DNA from: Erpobdella octoculata
Taxonomy: Eukaryota; Annelida; Clitellata; Hirudinida; Erpobdellidae
Assembly (NCBI GenBank): GCA_963978895.1
Contig: OZ022238.1
Location: 28,771,617 to 28,835,616, forward strand
Direction of reading: 5' to 3'
Length of the DNA: 64,000 nucleotides
This document shows positions 1 to 10,959 of this stretch, one piece after another. A program made the position numbers and the translations under genes. The notes under the pieces were generated by a model. That model had not been told where the DNA came from, searched no databases, and saw only the letters and a list, made by a program, of their open reading frames with translations. Each line of letters opens with the position of its first letter. The first letter of the stretch is position 1.

Positions 1-192
1 CACTCTTTTGCTCGATTTTCAACACTTGACTATAAATGGGTACGAATCAATGCTCGATAGTCTATATAAGTTGTACGGCTTACAATCCGTCACTAGCTAA
101 TTTATTAGCTAATTCTGTTTTTTGGCGGTGGTAAGGTAGTTGGCATGATGCGAGACGGTGTTGCTCACATATATATATATATATATATATAT
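1..192. other. unassigned sequence ending in a TA microsatellite
   Basis: No gene or recognisable element was found in the first 160 bases. A (TA)n run from about 168 leads into the SINE that follows. Confidence 0.5.
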
Positions 193-327
193 AAGACTCT
201 ACTAGGAATCGAACCCACGTGTCTACGGCAACACCGCCTCGCCTAAATGCAAGCGCTCTTACCAACTGAGCCACCGACCATCACCAAAAAATGATGGCTA
301 GAAGTCTCAGTCTTTCGGAGCTACTTA
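193..327 (-). mobile_element. tRNA-derived SINE, copy 1
   Basis: Read on the minus strand, this segment has an RNA polymerase III A box (TGGCTCAGTTGG, 262-273) and a perfect B box (GGTTCGATTCC, 205-215), spaced as in a tRNA. The D arm folds, but the anticodon and acceptor stems pair poorly, so it is a tRNA-derived SINE head and not a working tRNA. An almost identical copy lies at 34882-35006, and both follow a (TA)n run. The minus-strand reading frame starting MAQLVRAL is a by-product of the tRNA-like sequence. Bases 328-440 beyond it are unassigned. Confidence 0.8.
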
Positions 328-407
328 ACATTAGACTACGACTATGATAGGCTCAGAACTCCTTACTTCGGCTCGACTCGAGAGCTAGATTGCTGCCAGA
401 TAGGTAA

Positions 408-438
<31 letters not shown>

Positions 439-445
439 ATATACA

Positions 446-990
446 CTAGCGGGGGCACCCGGCGTTGCCCGGGGTTTTAGAGGTTTTTCTAATGTTTGTC
501 TCTCTCGCTCCCCTTTGCTTCTCCGCTTTCCCGTTCACGTCGCGTTCCCGGTCGTTTTTCCGGTCCCGGTCGCTTTCGCGCTCTCGGTCGTTTTCCAGCT
601 CCCGGTCGCTTTCCCGCTCCCGGTTGCATTCCCGTTGTCGGTCGCTTACCCTTTCCCGCTCTATCTTTCACTCTCAGTTGGCTTCCCGTTCCCGTTTTCG
701 CTCATTTATATATGTATATGTATGAGCATATATATCTATATGTATATAGTTCCCGCTCACTCACCCGCTCCGCTCCGTTAATTTTGTGACGGATTTCAAA
801 TTTTTCTTTTCTATATTTGATTCCCCTTGACTCTCAAGTTGTGTGAAAATTTTATTACGATCGGATGAATGGTGTAGCAATGCATAAAGGACATACATAT
901 ATACATACATAAAGGACATACCTACATACATACATACATACATACATACATACATACATACATACAAACATTCATTTATATATATATATA
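446..990 (-). mobile_element. non-autonomous Helitron material (family A 3' end plus family B 5' tail)
   Basis: On the minus strand the 3' end (446-475) has a hairpin of the CCCGG..AAC..CCGGG type followed by CTAG, with a flanking A/T pair. The interior is a degenerate 18-bp repeat with core CGGTCGCTTTCCCG, which gives artificial Arg/Ser-rich reading frames. From about 751 begins the block GTTCCCGCTC...GACGG, shared with 12532, 25755, 36737 and 61995, followed by TACA repeats. It may be one element or two abutting ones. Confidence 0.7.
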
Positions 991-1110
991 TATAGCGGGG
1001 GCACCCGGCGTTGCCCGGGGATTTTAGAGGTTTTTCTAATGTTTGTCTCTTTCGCTCCCGTTTCCTTCTCCGCCTTCCCGTTCCCGTCGCGTTCCCGGTC
1101 GCATTTCCGC

Positions 1111-1188
<78 letters not shown>
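991..1188 (-). mobile_element. truncated family A Helitron end with (TA)n
   Basis: A second copy of the family A 3' hairpin region starts at 991 but lacks the first bases of CTAG. It breaks off at about 1110 into a (TA)n run of roughly 76 bp. Confidence 0.65.
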
Positions 1189-1191
<3 letters not shown>

Positions 1192-1439
1192 AGTTGATTG
1201 AATGCATTTCTGTGTATGAATACATTAGATAGATAACTAAAAAATAATAAATTTATCATTTTAGTTAATACACAAACATGGAGGCATGAACATATTTAAA
1301 AATTTTATTTATTCAATTTCTCAGTTTTAATATAGTTTATTTCCCATTATCAGAATTTAACTTTGCAGTTTTTTATATGATGGGTTTTATTCATAACAAC
1401 TTCTTTTTGTGACATTTTTTCTGATATTATCGTTCATTT

Positions 1440-2330
1440 CTTTAATTAGGTTTTTATCTTTTAACCCTCACCTTGAACATTCTTCTAGTAATTATTGACA
1501 AATGTTTTCTGAATGAATGGCCATCTTCACAAACTTGCTTCAAAATGTTATGGCTGTTTTGAGTATTTTCCATGACTTGAAGAAAGGCATGGACAAACAC
1601 TTGCTGCTGCTATGTCGTGTCAAGAAAACCCTTTTTTGCATCTTCATTTTGCTTTATTTCAAGAAAGTCCAAGCATACAAGCATGTCATGTAGAGAATGT
1701 CACTGCGAGTACATAAACCTTCCCTGTTGATCTGCTCAAGAAATCTTGATTTTGCTAAAGTTTCTTCTTTTGTAATTCCAGAAAAGTCTTCAATTGTTAA
1801 TGTCGGTGTGTCATCACTTTCTTTGAAAAACGTTTGGCAAGCAACACAGCTTTTTTTTCTTGCAAACGTCCATCTGTTCTTGATATCCAGGTACAAACTA
1901 GTTATGAACTTTCCGACATTCAAATCAATTTCTAGTCTTTTCTCTGCCTATGCAGTAGAAGAAACACTGTGCATATCCTTCATTGAAAAATTTGAATATT
2001 TAACAAGATATTGAAGCCTAATTGTTTTTTCTGCTTGAAGAACTTGTCTTACTGATATAAAAAAAAATAGAACCATGCAGCTGTCTGTACCAACCAATTC
2101 GTTTTTCAATAGGATCTAATTAAAGTTGACCAGTCAGGATATAATCCTTTTTTTCAGCTAATATAAATCGAGTAAGACCGACAAATGCTCTACAGGTCTG
2201 CTGGTTTGCTAAAACGTTTCCTTCCTCAATCCGCTGCCCCTGACATTTTTTCTCTTCTGATTCTGAGTTTGATGCATTTGATCTTGAAGTTGTAATTTCC
2301 AATTAGAGGTAAGATGGACAGTTTGAAAAT
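1440..2330 (-). pseudogene. decayed unrecognised ORF
   Basis: Several minus-strand frames are open in pieces. The best piece (1654-1923, 89 codons) has a CVAC pair and the stretch REGLCTRSDILYMTCLYAW. The frame appears to continue past its stop into FVHAFLQVMENTQN (around 1570) and upstream toward 2302 through frameshifts. The pattern suggests an old transposase or other mobile-element protein, but I do not recognise the family. Flanking 1191-1439 and 2331-3020 show nothing I can name. Confidence 0.3.
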
Positions 2331-3019
2331 GTTGATGGAGCCGCATTGGACTTCAGTTTAATTTGCCCGCCATAAATAAGTATCCAGTCTCTGAAAAAAA
2401 TCTTGTTCTGTAAAATGCAGAGCACATGTAAGCTTTTCTCAAATTTTAATTAGTTTCGGGCCGAGGTACAGAGTTAATTCACTTATTTTGAAATTTTTCA
2501 TCAGTTGGAAATTTGAATTGATACTTCTTTAGATTTAAAATCGTCGACATAGCCATATAGAGATCGGCAGCCTGGAGCCGCACACCGTTTCGGCATTGAA
2601 CTTGTTGATGTCTGAAATATATTAGAAACAAATTAAACTGCTTCATAAAAACAAATCTTTTATTAGCTTCTGCATGAACATAAAACAAACTTAATAATTA
2701 ATATTGAGGAATACTCTAATTTAGCAAATGTTCACATCGCTTGGTTTGCAACGATCCACGATGCTCGTTGCTGTCATTGCTTGATTCCCGAACAAAAAAA
2801 CCTTTAATTATTAATTATACCAAAGCATGAATTTGTTTAGACCTAAACTGTTTAACTTTAATTTAATGTATTGGCTCACTTACTTTATTATAAATAGAAC
2901 GATCACTCAGAAAGACAAACTGAAGCTTATTAATCGCGAACCGGTTGTTTACGTTTGTTATGACCCCTTCAGTCAGCACGAAATCACAGCTGGGTTGAGC
3001 TGCACGCTCTATATAGTTT

Positions 3020-3120
3020 TTAGCACTCTATGGCTATACCTAGTTATAGTGTACTCTAGAGTACGGTCTACCTTGTTAGCATCCAGGCACAACGTACTCT
3101 AGTTAGGTGACATGTACTTT
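3020..3120. repeat. cluster of ACTCTAGAGT-type palindromes, left
   Basis: TACTCTAGAGTAC and related partial copies occur here. The same palindrome is repeated at 4960-5160, on the far side of the Gypsy fragment. The two clusters could be subterminal repeats of one DNA transposon, but clear terminal inverted repeats were not found. Confidence 0.4.
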
Positions 3121-3121
3121 A

Positions 3122-3475
3122 TAGTCCACCTTATCTAAGGAATGGAAAACTCTAGCATAAATTTTTAATTTCTAGCTAAATTTTATTCTATGTTATGGAA
3201 TATTTTGCATTTTCAACTTACCGTTTGCATGTTTAATGCAAATTTATAATTTTGATTACATTTTACTCTATGTTATTAAATGTTCCATACTTGTTCGTAC
3301 TCTATAGTTTACCCTATCTAAGGAATAGAAAACTATAGCACAAATTTTTAATTTAATTTTACTCTATGTTATGGAATATTTTGCATTTTCAACTTATCGT
3401 TTACATGTTTAATACACATTTATAAATTTGAACACACTTTACTCTATGTAATTAAATGTTCCCGATTTTCTACTT
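3122..3475. repeat. tandem duplication, about 180-bp unit
   Basis: The block beginning TATCTAAGGAAT and running through TTATGGAATATTTTGCATT is present twice (starting near 3129 and 3312), with scattered substitutions. Confidence 0.7.
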
Positions 3476-3669
3476 CCGTTTTAAAAAGCCATCGGCTGTT
3501 TCGGACTCAAAAATTGTGTAATAACATTTAATTTTGCTTTTAAAAGAAACGAAAATATGATTAAAGCGAATGATAGCAATTGAAAACACAAAATTAATGG
3601 GGGCGATGCAAGTGATTTAAAGAACAAACAAGAAAAACAACTTGATGACATTGAGCTATTTTTTAAGAG

Positions 3670-4460
3670 ATGGTTCTCATCCAGCACACACGAAAGGACG
3701 ACCAGGTCAGAAAGCAAGCAAGCGAAAATGTGCAACAAATACTTATTAAACAACGATGTCCTGCATTACCGATACGCCAGCAAAAAGCAAAGAGTAACAG
3801 TATAACTATAGCCCCAGCACATTTACATGGAATAAAAAGTGCAGAAATAAGAAGAGATATTCTAAAAGCAATTCATCAAGGCAGTTGTGGTAAAAATCTT
3901 TAACTAAACCATACTGTGCCAATGAAACTAATAATACTGAAGGGAGTAAGTAGAAACAGGCAATTCAAGCGACAGCCATGGGTGGACATATTGGCAGGGA
4001 CAAAACATTACTTAAATTGTTGGACGCTGATGTATGGTGGCCAGGAATGAACGTGAGTGTGAGAGAATTTGTCGCAACTTGTGAATCTTGTCAACGCGGA
4101 AACACTAACTTCAGCAAGGCTGCTCCTACAATGCCTATTCCTATTTCCAGCAAAGTTTAGTCACAGATCGCCGTGAATTTGTGCACTTTACCAAAAACAA
4201 CAGACGGATATGTTGCTATTTGCGTCGTTGTTGATTACTTTTGAAAATGGGTTGAAGCAAAACCTATCGCCTCAAATATAACTGAAGTCTTCGCTAACTT
4301 TTTCTATAAACTAACTTGTCGACATGGTTGTGTGACTACTGAATTACATCGACTGACAGGAACGAAACAAAGAATAACAAGTGTTTATCACTCAGAGGCA
4401 AATGGACTTGTGGAGCATCAGAACAGAACAATTCAAGGAAGTCTTCTGAAATTTTAGAAA
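3670..4460 (+). pseudogene. Ty3/Gypsy-type integrase remnant
   Basis: The plus strand encodes an integrase zinc-binding module at 3978-4160 (GGHIGRDKT, then WWPGMN, then CESCQR). A broken catalytic core follows: CTLPKTTDGYVAICVVVDYF near 4180-4245, and LTGTKQRITSVYHSEANG then LVEHQNRTIQ near 4356-4435. An in-frame stop separates the zinc module from the core, and another interrupts the core after VVVDYF. The expected first catalytic Asp reads Asn (VNLCTLP), and the segment carrying the second Asp is missing between RHGC and ELHRL. The element is dead. No long terminal repeats were seen. From 4461 to 4940 nothing further is recognisable. Confidence 0.8.
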
Positions 4461-4939
4461 GCAACCAAGAAAGGTGTACCAATGCCCGGCAAAGTGATTT
4501 GTTTGTTTTTTGTACAGCCAGACACAAATCTATTGAACAAACACTTTTAAAATGATGTACTGACGCAAAGCAGTCCTTCCAACAGAATATAATTTTTTTT
4601 CCTGATGCTGAGTCAGACCAATCGGCTCCGTTTGATTTGCAAACTGAAGAATTGAGTGTCAATAAAAGTGAATTTCAAAAGCAACTTAATTTTTAAACAT
4701 TGACAACATCTGGTTAACCTTGGCTTTGTTTTTTGTAACTTTATTTATTGTTTTTTTAGCGGTTTACAAAATTAATAAAATATTTCTAAGAATACATTTT
4801 AAAACGTTGGATGATTTTAATTACCACTTTTCCCGTTTCTCGTCAATTGCATAAATCGATGACGATGAATTCAATTTCCTTCTATAACACCATTTGGTGT
4901 ATTTTAGAGTTCATTATGTCTGCAGGTATCTCGGACTTT

Positions 4940-5160
4940 ATACTGTTAAATTTGGCTAGAGTCCATCCTACCTCTAGGGATATTGTACTCTAGAGTCCAA
5001 AGTGTCGCAGGTATATCGGACTCTAGAGTATGAGAATCTACTAATGTCCATCGTACCTCCTACCCTCGGGTTTGGAGATTTTATACTCTAGAGTCCATGA
5101 TACCTGCAGGCCTGCAGGCACATAGTACTCTAGAGTCCAAAAGTTGCCTAGAGTCCACCC
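4940..5160. repeat. cluster of ACTCTAGAGT-type palindromes, right
   Basis: At least four copies of ACTCTAGAGTCC or its half-sites lie here, interspersed with TACCTCTAG and CCTGCAGG palindromes. See the matching cluster at 3020-3120. Confidence 0.45.
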
Positions 5161-5164
5161 TGCC

Positions 5165-5514
5165 TCCTACACCGGTTTTACTACTAAAGTTTATATAAAA
5201 CCAACAAATACTGGTACCTGCTTGAACGGAGATATTATGCTCTCAACAGATACCACATATTTACCACACTCGTTTTATACCTATCTGGGCATTCGCTATC
5301 CTCGTTCAAGCAAGTATCAGTTATTTCCGCTTCTGATTTCGTCAAAAAAAATATCATCAACATATCTGGTATACAAAATGTACCTATATTATAGGTACTC
5401 GGAAAACTGGATAAATTTTTACAGAATAGATTAGAATAAAGCAATTACTTATAAAAATTAACTATACAAATATTTTTGTAGACTTCATCGTCAATAAATT
5501 CATTACTAAAAAGA
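5165..5514 (+). pseudogene. rearranged Penelope-like element fragment
   Basis: The plus strand encodes KVYIKPTNTGTCLNGDI at 5180-5232, matching VYTKPTNTGNCLN of the better-preserved element at 13077-14905. Plus-strand similarity resumes at about 5395 (RYSENWINFY) and again near 5480 (FVDFIVNKFITKK), with a frameshift. The piece expected between them (CLNEDSECPDRYKTSVVNMW) is on the minus strand at about 5235-5310. The fragment therefore carries an internal inversion. Confidence 0.7.
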
Positions 5515-8500
5515 TTCCCTACTATAAAAGCGCAATGATGTAATATGTATGTATTATGTATTATGTATTATGTTTCCCTACTATAAAAGCGCAATGATGT
5601 AATATGTATGTATTATGTATTATGTCACCCGATTAGCATCTACCGGTCTGAAAAAACTCACGTTGATAGATTATGAGACGCTGAACACGGTTTGTTAGGG
5701 CACTTTTTGCTAAAATGTTTAAATAAAAAGTTATTAGCCGCGAAAGTTTAACGCTATGCGGATATATATAATGCATCGTACGTCATCACACAATAAACAA
5801 CATAAACAAAATATTCGGTGGACGACCTTCGAAGCGAACAAATGAATAATAATAATAATGTATAAAAAACAGCCTACGTCATCACTCAATATAAACAAAA
5901 TAAAATAAATAAATAAATAGGAGTTGCCGCACGATCGTCGAAGCTAACAATGGACTTTTGTGTTTATTTTGTCAGCGGGTTTTATCAATTTTAGCCATTG
6001 AAGTCGGCGGGTTTTTCCCAATTTTAAACAAGTTGTAAATTATTATTAACGACAATTTACTATTTTGCAATTATTATTCCTCTTATTTTAATTATTATTA
6101 ATAACAAAGATTAACTATTTTGCTAATATTATTCCGATTATTGGAAAGTTCGACGCTTTGCGGATATATTTAATGAAATTATTATTAACGACATTTTACT
6201 ATGTTGCAATTATTATTCCTCTTATTTTAATTATTAATAATATTATTTACGAAAATTAACTAATTTGCTAATATTATTCCTATTGAAGATTGGGTTTTTT
6301 TTTCATTATCAGCTATTAAAAGTTGGGTTTTTTCTTAGGCTTTTTTTCACTATCACCCAAAATATGTTGTTCTTTTCGTATGCGGTTTTTTCGCTATCAC
6401 CCAATAAATGTTGTTTTTTTCATAGGCTGTTTTTCCGATACCATCAAATAAATAGTGTTCTTCATTATCACCCAATTAACATGGTTTTTTTCGTAGGCTG
6501 TTTTTTCCAAATCGCCCATTAAAGGTTTTTATACGTAGGCATTTTTTCCTAAATCATTCAATCAAATAGAAGACCATTCCAAAACGTGTCCAAGTGAAAA
6601 ATCATCTGCTACTAACTATATTAGTCACACGTAAAGTTATTACTATATTAGCGCATTGGTGTTGTTTTTGAGCTTATAGTGCGGTTTGAGTGCGACTAAT
6701 ATGTAAAAACTCACACGCTTCGTGCGCGAAGCGTGCGTCAAGCGCTGGTTCCCTACTATAAAAGCGCAATGATATATGTATTATGTATAGCACCTGCAGG
6801 TCTGAAAAAACTCACGTTGATAGATTATGAGACGCTGAACAGGGTTTGTTAGGGCACTTTTTTGTTAAATTGTTTAAATAAAAAGTTATTAGCCGCGAAA
6901 GTCTAACGCTTTGCGATATATATAGCATCGTACGTCATCGCTAAATATAGACAAGTTGAAAATAAATAAATCACCGAAGTAGTAGTCGGCGGGTTTTTTA
7001 TTTATGTAAATTATTATTAACGACAATTTACTATTTTGCAATTATTATTCCTCTTATTTTAATTATTATTAATAACGAAGATTAACTATTTTGCTAATAT
7101 TATTCCGATTATTGGAAAGTTCGACGCTTTGCGGATACATTTAATGAAATTATTATTAACGACATTTTACTATTTTGCAATTATTATTCCTCTTATTTTA
7201 ATTATTATTAATAACGAAGATTAACTATTTTGCTAATATTATTTCTATTATTGGAAAGTTCGACGCTTTGCGGAAATATTTAATGAAATTATTATTAACG
7301 ACATTTTTCTATTTTGTATTTATTATTCCTCTTATTTTAATTATTAATAATATTATTAATTACGAAAATTAACTAATTTGCTAATATTATTCCTATTATT
7401 GGAAAGTTGGACGCTTTGTGGCTTTGCGGATATATATAGCATCGTACGTCATCGCTAAATATAGACAAGTTGAAAATAAATAAATCACCAAAGTAGTAGT
7501 CGCGGGTTTTTTATTTATGTAAATTATTATTAACGACAATTTACTATTTTGCAATTATTATTCCTCTTATTTTAATTATTATTAATAACGAAGATTAACT
7601 ATTTTGCTAATATTATTTCTATTATTGGAAAGTTCGACGCTTTGCTGAAATATTTAATGAAATTATTATTAACGACATTTTTCTATTTTGTTATTATCAT
7701 TCCTTTTATTTTAATTATTAATAATATTATTAATTACGAAAATTAACTAATTTGCTAATATTATTCCTATTATTGGAATACGCCATAACTCAATATAAAC
7801 AAGTTGAAAATAAATAAATCACCGAAGTAGTAGTCGGCGGGTTTTTCCCAATTTTAACAAGTTGTAAATTATTATTAGCTTGGCTTAGAGTGCGATTTGA
7901 GTGCGACTAATTTTATTATTAATATGTAAAAACTCACACGCGCGCGAAGCGTGCGTCAAGTGCTGGTTCCCTACTATAAAAGCGCAATGATGTATGTATT
8001 ATGTATATCACCCGATTAGCATCTGCAGGTCTGAAAAAACTCACGTTTATAGATTACGAGACGCTGAACACAATTTGTTAAGCCACTTTATGTTAAAAAT
8101 GTTTAAATAAAAAGTTATTAGCCGCGAAAGTTCTACGCTTTGCAGATATATATAATGCATCGTACGTCATCTTTCAATTTAAACAAGTTGAAAATAAATA
8201 AATCTTCGAAGTAGAAAGCCGGCGGGTTTTTCCCAATTATAATTATATAAAAATATAAATTGTACCAATATTTTAATTATTAATAATATTATTAATAAAG
8301 AAAATTAACTAATTTGCTAATATTATTCCTATTATTGGAAAGTTCTACGCTTTGCGGATACATTTAATGAAATTATTATTAACGACATTTTACTATTTTG
8401 CAATTATTATTCCTCTTATTTTAATTATTAATAATGTTATTATGAACGAAAATTAACTAATTTGCTATTATTCCTATTATTGGAAAGTTCGACGCTTTGC

Positions 8501-9742
8501 GGATACATTTAATGAAATTATCATTAACGACATTTTACTATTTTGCAATTATTGTTCTCTTATTGTAATAATTGCTAATATTATTCCTATTATTGGAAAG
8601 TTCGACGCTTTGTGGATATATTTTGAGCATACGCCATAACTCAATATAAATAAGTTGAAAATAAATAAATCACCGGCGGGTTTTCCCAATATCAGCCATT
8701 GAAGGTTGGGTTTTTTGTAGGCGGTTTTTTTCATTATCAGCCATTAAAGGTTGGGTTTTTTCGTAGGATGTTTTTTTCAATATCACCCATTAAAGGTTTT
8801 TTTTCGTAGGAATTTTTTTCTATATTAGCCGTTACAGTTTGTTTTTTTTCCTATGCTGTTTTTCCGATACCATTCAATAAATATTGTGTTTTTCGTAGGC
8901 TGTTATTTCCAAAAACATCCAATATAGGTTTGTTTCGTAGGCGGCTTTTTCACTACCACCCAATAAATATAGGTTTTTTCGTAGGCTGTTTTTTTCAAAA
9001 TCACCCATTAAAGGTTTTTTTTGTAGGCAGATTTTCTAAAATCATTCCAATCAAAGAGAAGACCATCCCAATACGTGTTTAAGTGAAAAATCATCAGATA
9101 CTGGCTAAAATAGTCACACGCTTCGCTTGCGAAGCGTGTGTAAAGTTATTACTATAATAGCGCATTGGTGTTGTTTTTGAGCTTAGAGTGCGACTACCTT
9201 TACCATTAATATGTAAAATCACACGCTTCGCGCGCGAAGCGTGCGTCAAGTGCTGGTTCCCTACTATAAAAGCGCAATGATGTATTATGTATTATGTCAC
9301 CCGATTAGCATCTACAGGTCTGAAAAAACTCACGTTGATAGATTATGAGACGCTGAACACGGTTTGTTAGTGCACTTTTTTGTTAAAATGTTTAAATAAA
9401 AAGTTATTAGCCGCGAAAGTTTAACGCTTTGCGGATATATATAATGCATACAACGTCATCTTTCAATATAAAGTTGAAAATAAATAAATCACCGAAGTAT
9501 TAGTCGGAGGGATTTTCCCAATTTTTATTATTATTAACGACAATTTACTATTTTGCAATTATTGTTCTTATTATTTTAATTATTAATTATATTATTAATA
9601 ACGAAAAATAACTAATTTGCTAATATTATTCCTATTATTGGAAAGATCTACGCTTTGCGGATATATTTAATGAAATTATTATTAACGACATTTTTCTATT
9701 TTGTAATTATTATTTCTCTTATTTTAATTATTAATAATAATG
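5515..9742 (+). mobile_element. head-to-tail array of Helitron-like units
   Basis: Units start with TCCCTACTATAAAAGCGCAA at 5575, 6750, 7968 and 9258; a 60-bp partial start lies at 5515. Complete units are 5575-6748, 6750-7966 and 7968-9256 (1174, 1217 and 1289 bp). Units 1 and 3 end in a 20-nt palindrome (ACGCTTCG...CGAAGCGT at 6715-6734 and 9223-9242), a 10-nt spacer and CTGG, then T and the next unit; unit 2 has a shortened hairpin. This matches the Helitron 3' layout of hairpin, 10-12 nt, then CTRR. Units contain internal AT-rich subrepeats (TTATTATTAACGACA; TGGAAAGTTCGACGCTTTGC) and no coding region. The fourth unit is truncated near 9742. Confidence 0.75.
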
Positions 9743-9849
9743 ATAAGAAAGAACTTGTACATAATCTATTTTCAAAACTTGTTCAAAACTTCAACTGCGG
9801 GAGTACCATATCCCAATGTAAGCAACAAAAAGACGACAGGTTTGGTGCA

Positions 9850-10380
9850 TCTTCATTTATCGAACAGTTTTTACTGAATTACTCTGCTATTTTTTTCGAT
9901 ATTTTGATGAGACTTGGACAGATTGATTTGTTTTTGAACTATCTATTAAAATATGTAAATTTTATTAAAATGCCTCGACTTTGAATTTTCTATATAAAAT
10001 GCGTGAAGAGTTAGCAACAGATTTTATCGAACAGTTTTTACTGAATTACTCTGCTAATTTTTTCGATATTTTGATGAGACTTGGACAGATTGATTTGTTT
10101 TTGAAATATCTATTAAAATATGTAAATTTTAATAAAATGCCTCGACTTTGAATTTTCTATATAAAATGCGTGAAGAGTTAGCAACAGATTTTGAGTAGTC
10201 TATTGTAAATAAAGACCGCGATCGATTTAATCGCAATAGTTTTTACCATATAACTCTGTTAATAATTGAGGCATTTAGTTGAAAATAGTACAGATCATTT
10301 TGTTTTTTAATTTCCTATTAAAATATATTAAAAAAAAATAAAATGCCTCGACTTTGAAATTTCCCTATATAATGCAGGCA
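9850..10380. repeat. three direct repeats of about 168 bp
   Basis: The block from TTATCGAACAGTTTTTACTG to AAAATGCCTCGACTTTGAAT occurs near 9856 and 10024 almost unchanged. A more diverged third copy begins near 10228. The reading frame at 9655-9984 spans the end of the Helitron array and this repeat and is not considered a gene. Confidence 0.7.
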
Positions 10381-10404
10381 AAGTTAACTACTGTTGCTAA
10401 CTTC

Positions 10405-10800
10405 AGCGACGTGTGCATGTCGTCCTTTTTAAAGGACATTCCTGTAACATGCTCTGTAGCTATTAATAATTATGGTGACATCGTAGGGCCATTGTTTGAT
10501 AATAAATGCAAAAGCGATGATTTTATAACATTATTATAACAATATTATAAAAACAATTATACAAAAATGAATATTACTTACCTTTTATGTCGAGACATAA
10601 CAAAAAATGCGATTTCCGGTAAACTTTATTTATAAACTATCAATAAACATATAAAATGTCAACAAACACGTACATATCCGGTTTAATCCATTAGACAAAT
10701 AACGTAGGGGTGTACAGGATAAATATTAATCATCACAATCTAAGGTGTGTAAAGTTAGCACTAGAATTACGAAGTGTCCTTTAAAAAGGACGCTGTGCAT
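10405..10800. repeat. inverted repeat pair around GTCCTTTTTAAAGGAC
   Basis: GTCCTTTTTAAAGGAC (about 10418-10433) and its reverse complement (about 10776-10791) flank roughly 340 bp of unassigned AT-rich sequence, with some matching sequence outside the core. It could be the ends of a small palindromic element. No target duplication was seen. Confidence 0.35.
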
Positions 10801-10959
10801 TAATGGGACAAATCAACAAAAAGAAAATAGATTATGTATAATTTCCGATACAAATTCAAATATCTCAAGTCACGGCCGCCATTTACCAAACTCTCGCTAG
10901 ACCGACTCAATCCCAACAACATGCCACGTCGACTGGGGATGTCCTCGATTACATCACAG

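Noticed and set aside
205..273. tRNA gene on the minus strand
   Set aside because: A and B boxes are good, but the anticodon and acceptor stems do not pair, and an almost identical copy sits at 34882-35006; it is a SINE head.
2940..3020. Possible shared element with 51890-51960 (TTGTTTACATGTTATGACCCC)
   Set aside because: Only about 20-30 bp match, with no ends or further collinear similarity.
6265..6522. 85-codon Phe-rich frame
   Set aside because: It is built from repeated T-rich subunits of the Helitron-like array (GGTTTTTTCGTAGGCTGTTTTT).
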